Source: Capitulum mitella (taxonomy: Eukaryota; Arthropoda; Thecostraca; Pollicipedomorpha; Pollicipedidae). From it: a stretch of DNA of 64,000 bases. The notes under the pieces are model-generated. The model was not told where the DNA came from, did not search any database, and saw nothing but the letters and a program-made list of their open reading frames with translations. Location: assembly GCA_030062745.1 (NCBI GenBank), contig CP099849.1:9635767-9699766 (forward strand), read 5' to 3'. A program made the translations under genes and the position numbers. Shown here in pieces: positions 24,225 through 35,734 of this stretch (position 1 is the first letter of the stretch; each line of letters begins with the position of its first letter).

Positions 24225-25969
24225 GGACCGCATTATTGCAGGTACACTGAAACCCTTTTTAAACACTGAATTAAGGATTTTCCTGTGTTTTGTGTAATTA
24301 TTTTTGGGATGCTTGCTCACTGCTACTTATTTACTATTTACTTTAATTCAAAATCGAAGGGGCTGAAAGCGTGCTTTGCACGCTTTTAGGGAGTGAGGTT
24401 TAATACATGGTGGTCGCTCGGAAAAGTTCAAATCGAGGCTTTGTTAGTCAGTCAGTGTGTCCAAGTTTCCGAGCGTCTAGCGCCTGAACGCGCCAGCCAA
24501 TCACACCATAAATGGCACCATCGGGTGCGCCGACTTGACGGACATATTATTTTTTATATTATATTTAGATTAGGTTATATTTCGACAGATTATAAGATTA
24601 TATCTAGATTATATTCCGAAGTGATTCGTGGCGTGTGGCACGTGCCACGTGGCGCGAGTCGGACCTCTGCAGAATTTCGTTAATTACGGGTACAGGTCAA
24701 ACGGCAGGTGCTAATGACTCAAAACTTGGTAAATACATGGGGCCCACTTGCTGGCACTCGCTTTTGTGGTATGCATCCACGTGTCCATCCACGCGGCGAT
24801 TCGCGGGCAAATGTTTCGATTTGGACTTGGGGACCTCAGAGTGCCGTTAAAAGCAACCTAGGCGGCTGAAATTTGGTGGGCAGATAAACCAGCACTAGAG
24901 CTTTTGAATGATACCCCGCATGATGGGCCTGGTCCAACGAACCACGCACAGCGCATTTGCGTCTATTTTGGGTCCCTGTGTTGTTATGGGCCAATTGTCG
25001 GAACGCAAACGGCGCAATTTCTCGCAGTGATGGTTTGGTATGCGAATGGGCAGCTGGGCGAACAATTTCGATGGATTCAGGTCGAAACTGGGATGCAGCT
25101 TGCACGTGAAACGCGAGGAGCCCAAGGACGAGAAAAAAACAGAAGAATCCAAGAACAACAACAAGAACAATAATACTCGCTTTTCATTGCCGCAAAAGTG
25201 CTACCGCTGGTATGCTGGAAACTGACGGGCAGGAGCACGTAATACGTGGCAGTCAACATGTGTGGCTGCTTTGCATGTAAATAGCTTAGGTCTGGTGTGT
25301 GCGTGACGCACGTGCTGAGATATAATCATTTGCCAATCAAGCATTTGTTTTGGGAGCCGTTGATGCTAGAGGCGTCGAATTTTGTGACGGGCTGCGACGT
25401 CACTAACGCCAGCCAGGACAAACAAGATTTAGGGCATCGGTGGCCAAATGCCATCCATGTGAGCTTGCAACTTGTTGGACTTCGGATCCTCCATTTGCGA
25501 GGAGTCTGTGATACTTTCCTCAATACCTTTATTTAAAGGCAACAAACGGGTGCACGGGTCTGCCTGCAATGCACAGCTTCAATTTTAACTCCAAACCGAC
25601 CGTTTAACGTGGTAGTTTGCCTTTAGCGTGAGCCATTACTTACACGGCTTTACACAGCGAAGGACCCAACGATACGGTGTCTAGGTCGAGTTGACTTGTT
25701 TGCTGTCGATCTGCGTTTGCGCGGCAACTGTGGTAGTGATAGTGGGCAGTTTTTTTATGCCCTGCGTGCCAAAGAGACGCACTGATAGGACACCCACGAG
25801 AGTGGGTCGGGAGGCAGACTACCCACTGCTCGCCGACCTGCTACTGAGGACAGTTTGGGGCGTCCTGCCAGGCCAAAGGTCGGCCTGCCAATGAAAGAGA
25901 GGAAAAAGGGTGGAAATAAAAAGAACATCGGCGCAGTCAAAGGGGGTGCCAAGGGACCCCGGACCCCCC
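24225..25969. other. Non-coding stretch between two inverted R1 copies
   Basis: No gene recognised. A perfect hairpin lies at 24366-24386 (AAAGCGTGC, loop TTT, GCACGCTTT). Confidence 0.5.
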
Positions 25970-27189
25970 TTAACCCCCGCACAACCGCCAGTCCGTTTCG
26001 AACATGGGCGACTGGGGGGGGGGGCAGTTGGCCGCCCCCCTCTAACTCACGGACGGTTGGTTGCACGATAAAAATAAGCACACCGTTGAAAAGCTTGTGA
26101 CGAGTAGAGCTCGAAACTGGTCTTATTTTTAGTTTTAGATAACATGTAAACAATTTACGCCCTATATATGTTTTCCCATAGCCGACTGCATGAGACCGAG
26201 AAATGGCCTGAATCTCAAGGGCTGTGAATAAAAACGCTTAGGTAAAGGCACCAGCGCACAAGTAAAGTTCCGCGGTTGCCAATACACGTCTAATTTCCCA
26301 GATTTGTTCAATATATACGCCGAAACGTTGAGTTAAAGACACGACATTTTTCGCGGCAGCTGCTGGGCGTGCGTTGCTGCCGTATGCACTAACAAATTGA
26401 CGGGAATTAATTTAAGCGTTCCTTTATTTTCGCGAAAAAAGACGATCTATGTCAATTTTATTGATCTTTGTGGTTCTTGTTATGGTTTCTCGTGCTTAAA
26501 TTTTGGAAAAATTTATTAGTTGCCAGTCTACACAACTGACGGTGCTTTATTCGCGAGAGCCTGTTTTTTTCCAAAATATGCTACTTTTTCAAACTTTTCG
26601 AGGTTCCTGGTATTACCTACGTCTGTGCAAGCTAGTTCTACCATTTTCTATCCATTCTGAGTAATTCATCGCCGAGTTTGAAGGTGGTACATTTTGGCTC
26701 ACTACAGTTATTCGTGACCAGACCTCAGGTCACTGGCTGAAAGTCATTGATACTTTGCCCAATGACGGTAACTAGATGTCTGCTTGACGGCACACTAAAA
26801 ATGTTATGAAATATTCCGTCAATTTCCGAAAAAAACGACATGTGTTAAAAATGGGCTTGACCTTAGGTCAATGACCCGGAAAGTTCCGAAAAATCTGAGA
26901 TAGCAGATTTGTTGCTTCTATCACGTTCACTAATCCCTGGTAGTATTATTGGGATATCTTGTTTTGCGAAAAAGTTAGAGGGCGCTAAACTTTTTTGGGC
27001 ATAGGTCTGTTTCACCTGACCTAGGTCAGGCACCTGACCTGACCAGAGATCAAAATTTTGACACGAGATGTAAAATTGATAAAGCAAAAGGTACACAAAG
27101 TTTCGTGACTCTGTATTTGTTGGTTCTCTCGCAATCTCAGAAAAACTTCAGGGGGCAGTCAACTGCCCCCCCAGTCGGGGACGCGTTAA
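25970..27189. mobile_element. R1 element, copy b
   Basis: TTAA at 25970-25973 and 27186-27189. Inverted relative to copy a and parallel to c and d, with the shared block of TGACCT/AGGTCA half-sites at about 27010-27055. Confidence 0.75.
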
Positions 27190-28721
27190 AATGACCCTTA
27201 GGCCGACATTCTTTGTGAAAACCATTGCACATCGTCTTCCCAGCAGACGGTTTTCATATGATTTCAGTTTACACTAAGCTCCGTTGCCCTCCCCCTGAAG
27301 AAGACCCTGGCCGCGCCCCTGAAAAAAAAAACACACAAAAGAAGTAACAAAACCCGACACAAAAATCGGGAATCGAACCCGGTTTGCTCGCAAGACTACC
27401 GAAAATCCTTCCATTGAGTCATCTTGTCACGAGCGTTCGTTAGCATGACATCACAGAAGCAGTGTGCAAACTGTCACGTATTACAAGTATCGTATATTTC
27501 GTCGGGCTTCATGAAAATAATATAGACAAAATTAGGGACATTTTCTCAATTCGGAGCTGGCGGGGGGAGGGAGCGAAAACAGAATCCTGGCTACTCCACG
27601 GACCACAGCCAGCGAGTTCAGTCGGCACTGGCCAATGGTGCTGCGTAACGAAGTTTGCAAACGTCTCAGAGCACAGAAGCTTTTCTCGGTGCTGACTGTT
27701 ATGGCAGGCATCACCAAAAAGTTTGGGGGGCTATCCCCCTTATCAGACGTGTAGGGACATGTCTCCTATGCCGCTCCCCTTGCTCCAGATTCCGTGTATT
27801 CAAGAAGGCAATAGTTGGCCGCAACGTGAGAAATTGCATGAAAAAGAGATCATGTTTTTCCCGACACCAAATAAACTTCCTCATTATAAGGCAAGGGGAC
27901 ACGACAGGATGTCCCTCCCTATTTTGGCTACTTAATGCCTCTTCACCAAGTGCAAAGTTATAGAAGTGTCAAAGTTTGTGGTACGTTGACTGACACTCAA
28001 CCGCCATCACAAACAAAATAAACACCGAAGGGTGCATTGTCCTGGCCTTTTCAGGGCAGATTAACTATCTGAAGAAAGTGTTACAAATTGGATTGCAGCC
28101 TAGCTTGTAATCCTTTCGTTTTGAGCGATATGAGATTAAACTGCATTCCCCTTGAATTTTGAATAGAATGCAGTCCTGTTTAAACGGATTTTGATGATCC
28201 CTGGCTGTTTTCATTTTGTTCTAAGCATGACTGGAAATCCTGGGAATTCGGGTCTTGACCCACATTGTTCCAAAACTTTAACACTAGGCCTTTGACAGTG
28301 ACTAGACTGGAAAACCAGGATTGCTCAGCAAAACTGAACCATCCAGGAGAACGAAGCGTGCAGTTTCCGTCATGCTTTAAACGGAATTGAGTACTGAAGT
28401 ATTTAAAAATGGATGAAAAACAGGGAAAAACTTCGACGTGACTGCACAAACCTCTGAGCCGTTTAGGAAATGCTAATACCAGAAGTGGGTTTCGAGTTTG
28501 GTCAGAAAAATCTAAATTGGAAACTACTAAAAAGATCCAAGTATTCTATTCAGAATAGTGTTTGCCTATTCGTGGGATGTATGTGTGCAGCGTGTAACAC
28601 GTGCCAGACCAAAGACTTTGAATGACCGGAGAAAACTATCATCAGCAAGGTCATGCACGGACGAGACAGTCCACGCCGTCCTACGCCGAGGTCGACTGTA
28701 CGCCTGGCCCATAAGACTTCT
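27190..28721. other. Non-coding stretch with 3' flank of copy 6
   Basis: Holds the tRNA-like sequence and otherwise no gene. The right end (about 28560-28721) is similar to the flank beyond copy 3, including GTGGGATGTATGTGTGC-type sequence. Confidence 0.5.
27356..27428 (-). tRNA. tRNA-like sequence, degenerate
   Basis: A 73-base minus-strand segment has a B-box-like GGTTCGATTCC with a four-pair T stem, an A-box-like TGACTCAATGG, and partly pairing ends. The D stem and anticodon stem pair poorly and the position before the putative anticodon is A instead of T. I read it as a tRNA pseudogene or the head of a tRNA-derived SINE, not as a working tRNA. Confidence 0.3.
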
Positions 28722-29342
28722 TCAATGGTGAGTTTTGCAGATCCTCCTGCAATGGCGTAAGTGGGAGAAACGATTTTTGTTGCCACCGCAGCCGCCGTAT
28801 GTGAACTTGTTGCATCTCCTGCCATCGAAGTAGTAGCTGGGAATGTCAGCATCACAAGGCCCCACTACTGCCGGCAGATAGCAGAATTTCGGTCTGCCGC
28901 AGCGGCCGCGGCAGCAGCGTCCATTGCATTCCACCAGGCTTCGGAAGTTGTTGCCGTTGGCCTGGCAGCCGCCCCACGAGAACGGCAGACAGGTGCGCTG
29001 TGCCGCGGAGTAGTACCAGCGGGATATTGCCGCCTCGCAGGGACCGACCTTCAGCGGCTCGCGACAACGATTTTTCTGGGGCTTCACCGTCACTGCAGGT
29101 CTCCCGCAGCGGCCGCCGCAGCAGTGAATGTTGCACTCCTCAGCAGTTCGGAAGTTGTTGCCGTTGGCCTGGCAGCCGCCCCACGAGAACGGCAGGCAGG
29201 TGCGCTGTGCCGCGGAGTAATACCAACGGGGTATTGCCGCCTCGCAGGGGCCAGCCTTCACCGGAAAAGAACAGGAATGAGTCCGCCTCGTCGTGGCCAT
29301 GGCCGCCACGACCAGCAAACAGAGCAGGAGGCATGTCCTCAT
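28722..29342 (-). CDS. Secreted three-domain Kunitz protein (copy 6)
   Basis: Intact single-exon frame of 206 residues. Signal peptide at about residues 1-18 (MRTCLLLCLLVVAAMATT). Domains 1 (Cys24-Cys74) and 2 (Cys93-Cys143) have 8-15-7-12-3 cysteine spacing, WGGC and NGNNF, and are joined by a linker with CC-x3-C and AVTVKPQKN; domain 3 (Cys154-Cys202) has the 13-residue variant spacing with YGGC and NKNRF. P1 is Glu, Glu and Asp, all acidic, as in copy 3, unlike the basic P1 of subfamily A. The upstream in-frame Met at 29456 was not chosen because the signal peptide starts at 29342 and the preceding sequence matches other copies only as 5' UTR. Target unknown. Confidence 0.9.
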   Translation of the reverse strand: MRTCLLLCLLVVAAMATTRRTHSCSFPVKAGPCEAAIPRWYYSAAQRTCLPFSWGGCQANGNNFRTAEECNIHCCGGRCGRPAVTVKPQKNRCREPLKVGPCEAAISRWYYSAAQRTCLPFSWGGCQANGNNFRSLVECNGRCCRGRCGRPKFCYLPAVVGPCDADIPSYYFDGRRCNKFTYGGCGGNKNRFSHLRHCRRICKTHH

Positions 29343-30212
29343 GCTGACGGCTCGCGAGGGGAACTGAGACCTGACTGACACCTGCAGCGCCCACTGTTGG
29401 CTGATGTGCTTCAAACCGGGCAGTAGTGACGAGCGACAGGGTTCCCACCGACTCAAGCTGTCACTGGCACTTTAAAAGCATCTGCGCCATGCACTGAGGC
29501 CAGAAACGTACTTACAGACGTCATATTTTTAGCACGAAGTTTGCTTGCTCTCAGATCTTACACAAAACCTGCTGAAATGCCTCTACTGCTGAACTCCTTA
29601 CACTCGTCTGCAAAACAAATTCCTCAACCAGACTGGCAGAGACAGGAAGACGAAATTCGGTCTAACCCGCGACTTCATGGGGTGCTAGACGTTCCCAACT
29701 TTTTCTCTGCCTCACAACTCCGAACCGAATGGCTCAGCGTCATCAGTGTTTTAATACCCCATCGGTACTTCAGTTGCCCGCATGTTGATGGAAAAGAGGT
29801 TTGTCAAGGTCGTCCAAGGTCATGTCAACAGAACTTAAAAAAATGATGATCTTCTGCGATTTTACCGTTTCTCGAGTTTGCTTGGCCTTTATTGATTTAT
29901 GTTCTCAAAGGTGTGAGATGGCCGGTAGTGGGCAGTATGTGTTACGTCATGAGATGTCAGTTTAGGCCATCGATAGCGTCATACAAGGTCAGTAAGCCAA
30001 TTTATTACTTAATTGCGATTTTTCAAACATAGTTTTAGTTTACGCAGTAAAATCAGTGTGATGGACACGGGCCATACGTCTTTTTTTTGGTGCCAACAAG
30101 TGTATTTAATCGTACCTGATGAAGCCTGGTGGTGCGCAAGAGCTTTATGGCCCATTTTAGGCATATTCAAGGCTAATATGTAATCGGCCTCTTAGTACCG
30201 CATAGGCCTAAC

Positions 30213-30440
30213 TGGCCGGACCTGACATTGTGTCCGGCCAGTTCAGCTACACGGCTCCTGATGGCGTGACCTACACCGTTGTGTACACGGCCGGAGAGGA
30301 CGGCTTCTAGCCGCAGGGCGACCACCTGCCCACCGCTCTGCCGACCGAGTACTCCACCGCAGAGGTGTCGGATGACGACGATGACGGGGAGACGTATGAG
30401 GTCGCTGCCGAGGACAGGCTTGTTGTTTTCCTTTTTTGTT
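30213..30440 (+). pseudogene. RR-1 cuticle protein fragment with internal stop
   Basis: Plus-strand translation gives GQFSYTAPDGVTYTVVYTA then GEDGF, a TAG stop at 30308-30310, and PQGDHLPTALP. This matches the chitin-binding Rebers-Riddiford RR-1 motif of arthropod cuticle proteins (Y-x-A-D-E-x-G-F-x-P-Q-G-x-H-L-P). The stop replaces a residue within the motif, a stop also lies just upstream of the fragment, and no partner exon with a signal peptide was seen, so I call it a pseudogene. It supports an arthropod origin of the window. Confidence 0.7.
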
Positions 30441-30874
30441 TTCTTTTTTGTGAAGAAAAATCTCAGCAAACACACTGCATCGTGACGTCGTCGTCGGAGC
30501 GGCGCATTTTCGTCAGGTTGTATTTTCTGTCGTGGGCACGTTGTCACGACGTCGTGAAGGCAGCTGACGGCGTTCCCGGCAATGGCGGCTAGGCCCCTTT
30601 GCTCCGCCTCGAAACAGTTAACAGGCTGCAAAGCGCAGAGATGACTCTGTCGTGGTCAGAAATATGTATCTACCCTCCAGCATCAAAATGCTGGGCCGCG
30701 AAGAACCACACATGTAAATGACCTTTGATGATGTGTGGTAGTCGTCTGCAACTTTTCAAACATGGATGGCTGTTGATGGGTTGGCTGCAAATTTGGTATG
30801 CATTTTTCTATAATCAAGTGAAGTTTTTTGGTATTGCATTTAATGAGTACCGATTAAGGGCTCCAGTGAGCTAT

Positions 30875-32118
30875 TTAACCCGCGCCTGACCGTGGGTCGG
30901 CGGCGATCACGCCCGACTGGGGGGAGGGGGACGATTGACGATTGACCCCTTCTAACTCACGAACGGTTGGTCGCATGATAAAAATAAGTACGCGGTTGGA
31001 AAGCTCGTGGCAAGTAGAGCTCGAAACTGGTCTCGTTTTTAGTTTTGGATAATATGTAAGCTATTTATGCCCTATATATTTTTTCTCATAGCCTACTGCA
31101 TGAGACCGAGAAACAGCCTGAATCTCAAGGGCTGTGATTAATAACACACATGTAAAGGCACCAATGCACAGGTAAAGGTTTGCACATGCCGATGCACGTC
31201 TAATGTCTCAGATTTGTTCAATATGTACGCCGAAATGTTGAGTTAAATACACGGCAATTTTCACGCCGGTCGTCGGCGGGCGCCGCAGCCGCACACGGTG
31301 AGAAATTAACGAGAAATAATTTTAGCGTTCCTTTATTTTTGCGACATAAACCTATGCATGTAAATTTTATTGATCTTAATGGTTCTTGTGATGATTTCTC
31401 ATGCTTAAATTTTGGAAAAACTCATTAGTTACCAATCTACACAATTAGCGGAGCTTTATTCGCGACAGCCTATTTATTTCCAAAATATGCGATTTTTTTT
31501 AAACCTTTTTGAGGTTCTTCGTATTACTTGCGACTGTGCAAGCCAATTCTGCTATTTTCTACCCATTCTCAGTAATTTATCGCTGATTTTGACGGTGGTG
31601 CATTTGGGCTGACGACAGCTATTCGTGGCCTGACCTCAGATCAATGGCTGGAAGTCATTCATACTTTTCCCATTGACGGTAACTAGATGTCTACATCACT
31701 CCACACTAAAAATGTTATGAAAAATTCCGTCAAATCCCCCCCCCCCAAAAAAAAAACACGACATGCCTTGAAAACTTGGGTTTGACCTTAGGTCAATGAC
31801 CCAGAAAACTCCGAAGAATCTGAGATAGCCGATTTGTTGCATTTATAAAGATCACTAATCCCTGAAAGTATTATTGTGATATCTTGTTTTGCGAAAAGGT
31901 TAGAGGGCGCTAAACTTATTTTGGACATAGGCCCATTTGACCTGACCTAGGTTAGACACCTGACTTGACCTGAGATCAAAACTTTGACAGAAGGTGTTAA
32001 GATGAGCAGGAAAAAGGTACAGAAAGTTTTGTGGCGCTGTGTTTGTTTGTTCTCTCGCAACACTAGAAAAACCTCAGGGGGGACGGTCAACCGCCGCCCC
32101 CCGTCGGGGGTGGGTTAA
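30875..32118. mobile_element. R1 element, copy c
   Basis: TTAACCCGCGCC at the left edge and a GGGTTAA right edge. Same internal order as copies b and d, including the half-site cluster at about 31936-31975. It ends about 120 bp from the presumed poly(A) signal of the MARCH-like gene. Confidence 0.75.
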
Positions 32119-32237
32119 GAACGAGTGGATTATAAACTGATTTTATCTTCACTTGTGCCGATGCAAGGCTATTTTGAAAAGAAGTATCCATTAATCCGGT
32201 ATGTTTTTGGGGTGCAAATATCGTCCCAAATTAATCC

Positions 32238-32243
32238 TTTATT
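32238..32243 (-). terminator. Poly(A) signal of the MARCH-like gene
   Basis: AATAAA on the minus strand, about 1.0 kb beyond the stop codon at 33248. The interval 32244-33247 would be the 3' UTR; it has no credible coding frame. Confidence 0.4.
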
Positions 32244-32281
32244 TATGTCGTTGCGGCAGACGGCATCGTCGTTCGAGGTTC

Positions 32282-32410
32282 GTTCCTGTTGCACCGGCTC
32301 TGGAACACGGACAGACGGAAGCTGTTCCTGTTGCATCCGGCTCTGGAACACGAACAGACTCAGGCCGTTCCTGTTGCACCAGGGCTGGAACAGGAGCAGA
32401 CTCAAAACTT
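32282..32410. repeat. Three-unit 42-43-bp minisatellite
   Basis: Units start at 32282, 32324 and 32367 with GTTCCTGTTGCA, followed by CTGGAACA and CAGAC. It lies in the inferred 3' UTR of the MARCH-like gene and opens frames on both strands that are not genes. Confidence 0.85.
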
Positions 32411-33247
32411 CAGCAATCGCCTGATTCCGACTCGCCCTCCGGCATATGCTGGCATATGCAGGGGCCGGCCTGCAGTCACCAGGTGACGCCGGAGGTGTCG
32501 CCCAGTACACTAAGGCGCCGGCTCCAGCGGCTGTGTCTGCCCGGCTGCGTATCACGCCGGCGATTAGCCCAGGACGGGCGCGCAGGCCGTCAGGAACAGC
32601 AGGTGTGTGGAGAACTCCCGTCAGTTCCTGGGACTGCGACCGGGCGGGCACGGCCGGACACGCCGGTGGCACCACCTGTGACATGTGCTGCCACCTGGGA
32701 CATCCTGTTCTGGTGGTGTGGTACATGTGCCGAGGTCCGGAGCGCACTGGTGTGTAGGACTTCCACCTGTGTCGCTACCAGGGACAGGCTGCCACCTGGA
32801 CTGTTGTTTCACGTCACGAGTTGAGTCGAGCACTGGTGCTTGAAATGTGCTAAACTGACGTTTTCCTTTAATGTGGACCTCTGCTTTCTTCTCCCATATC
32901 CCTTTGTTGTTTCGTTCTCCACGACTTGATGTCGAAACTACCTAGCGCATATCTCGCGCTCAAAGCTTTCCCTGTCATTGAGCTGGGAGTGTCAACACGC
33001 CATCGCTACGTTGGCCGTCGGTGATCGTGACTCGAGGATGGTGGTTCGCATCGCCTTCCTTCGTCGCACGTGACGGAGGGCTCCAACTCTGCGAGCCCAC
33101 TGGGAATGCAGACTGACCCTGCGCCCCCGGCACGGCAGCCGGACAGCAGCCGCCCCCAGGTCGCAGGACTGCGAGTCGCCGGCGGAGCGTCACGCGCAGT
33201 GACGCCGCCGCCGGACCGTGACGCGTCTGGCGCGGCGGCCTGCCGCG

Positions 33248-33447
33248 TCACACGGTGACGAAGTCGGCGCTGAAGGCGTCCAGCGTGTCCGAGTCGGCTT
33301 CGTCCGGGTCGTACGGCACGACCAGCAGGTTCATGTTGGTGAGCCGGAAGCGCTCCAGCAGCGGCAGCACGGTGTAGTGCAGCTCGGCCGTGGCCAAGCC
33401 GAAGCAGACCAGGCCCAGCACGGCGTACACGGCGTACAGCGCCGGCG
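33248..33447 (-). CDS. MARCH-like exon 5 (last): second membrane segment and C-terminus
   Basis: Acceptor GGGGGCAG before 33447. Encodes ALYAVYAVLGLVCFGLATA and the acidic tail ending in a TGA stop at 33248-33250. Confidence 0.8.
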
Positions 33448-35483
33448 CTGCCCCCGCAGAAAACGCAGTCAGTCGGAGGAGTAAGGGATCTAGCGAAGGG
33501 AAACTGGCTGCCGTGTAGAACAGGTTTGAGCCTTCATCTGCGTGATGCCGTTCGTAAAAGTAAAACGCGGTGTGCTCAGACCTGGCAGAAGAATAGGACA
33601 AAGTAATAGTAGCAGGGGCGGATCCGGGATTTCATCAGGGCGGGGGGACGAGTGGTCAGTGCGGGATCCCCTCCCGGCTGGGCCTCCTCCCCATTTTCAC
33701 TCTTCAGATATAAAAAAACGTTGATTTGTTGAGATTCAAGGCGTATTTGATGTAATTTGCGTTTTTTCCCCATCGCATAAAGTAATCGAAAAAGTCAAGC
33801 GTGTCACCTTATATGAGGCAATTTCGCGTTTTGTTCCTGTACAAAATGGTCGAAATATGCCAACAACGGCGCGATTTTAGTCGGCTGCGTCCCTCCCTCT
33901 ATTTGAAATATCGTGTCTGTGTATGGCCTGGGGCTCCTCTGCCCTTCTTCGTAGTTTCTGGAGACAGTTTTGCAACCTTTGGCTAGGTTCCCTCTTGCAT
34001 TTACAGAGGCACTTTTGGTGGTCTCGGGCCGTCTGCCGTGTCAGGGCCTTCTAGTGGTCTCAGGTTCCTTTTACAGTTTCACCTATCCCTCAGGACGTCT
34101 CAGGCTCTCCTTTGGCAGTTTCAAAAGCATCTCGGGCAGTTTCATGGACCCATCTAGCAGCTTCAGGGACGCTTAAGCCATCAGGGGTTCCTTCCTGTCG
34201 TCCCTGGGGAATTTTTGCCGTCTAAGGAGGCCTTCAGGCAGAGGGGCTCCTTAACAACAAGGGCCCTCTGCAAGTCTCTCTGCCGTGACAGAGGCGCCTC
34301 TGGCATTGCTCCAGGTCCTTTGGCCATTTCAGAAAACTGTCTGGACGTCTCAAGATTTAGTAGTTTCAGGGCCCTTCTAGTCGTCTCAGGGGCCCCTATT
34401 GCTAGATAATGCTAATTAGCAGTCTCAAAGGTCCCTCTCTAGCGGTCCCAGGGATCCCGCTGTTGTCTTAGGTGCCCCTCTTATCGTCTCTGAGGAACGT
34501 TGCTCCCGTTCAAGGGGCCCTCTGGCAGCTACCAAAAACCTTTTGACGATTCCAGGGCCCCTGAGCAGTCATAGGCCCTCTGAAAGTCTCCGGTTGTCTC
34601 CATGGCTGTATCAGGGGTCTCCTTTTGTTTCGGATATATCTGGCAGTCCTTACGGGCACTCTACCCGTACCAGGGCATTTGTTGGCGCTTCGGAGGCTTT
34701 ACTGGCAGTATCAGAGGATCTTTTCCGTGCCAGGAGACCACCTAACACACTCGGGGGCCCTCTGGCCGTCCAGGGCCCCCATGTCGCCCCAGAGGTCCCT
34801 TTATCGTCTTTGACTCGCAGGAAGATGGACCCCTTATCGTCTTTGCCTTTTCCGATTTTTTGAAGTCCTCAGGGGCCATTTGCCGTATAGGGGCCCGTCG
34901 TGCCGTCTCGAGACCCACCTGTCATTCGCGGGACCCCATGACTGCATCAGGAACCCCTCAGACTTTTAAAAAGACCAGTTTCATTTGGGACCCCTCTCGA
35001 AGTTGGGGTGACAAGAATCCCTGTTCAGGGAGTCCCTCTGACTGGCCAGGGTCTGCTAAGTTTTTTTTTCCGGGGGGGGGGGGGTTCCCCTTAAATATTT
35101 TTTTTTTTTAATTTTTTTAATATATTTTTTTAAAAAAAATAAAATTTAAATTTCGGATACAGGGGCAAAAATTCAAATGGGTACTTTGACTTAATCTTTT
35201 TCATTATAAATGCATTAAATAAAAATTTAAGGAATGTTTAAGGCTTCAGGTTAAAGATTAGTTTAAAAAATGAAAAAAAACTTTTTTGCTAAGTATTTGT
35301 ACTAAAAAGTAATGGCATTACAATTTATAATGTTACAAGGCGTAGGACATAATAGATTAATAACACCTGACCTACCAGTACTGAGATGATCGTTATTAAA
35401 TTAAAACTTAATATTAATTACATACAATTTTTTTTTTTATTTAATTTAATAAAAAAATTAAAAAATATATTTTAATATAAAAA

Positions 35484-35540
<57 letters not shown>

Positions 35541-35683
35541 TAATTATTTTTATTTTTTATTTTTTTTTTTTTTTTTTTTTTTTTTTATTTATAAATTTTA
35601 AAAAAAATTAAATTTTTTTTTTTTTTTATTTTTTTTTTTTTTTTTTTTTTAATTTTTTTTTTTTTTTTTTTTTAAATTTTTTA

Positions 35684-35734
<51 letters not shown>

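Noticed and set aside
24366..24386. Histone-type 3' stem-loop
   Set aside because: The stem sequence does not match the histone mRNA stem-loop and there is no histone gene nearby; kept only as a hairpin.
32169..32833. Open frames of about 200 codons on both strands
   Set aside because: They cover a 43-bp repeat and GC-rich sequence downstream of the MARCH-like stop codon; no domain is recognisable and a 3' UTR is likelier.
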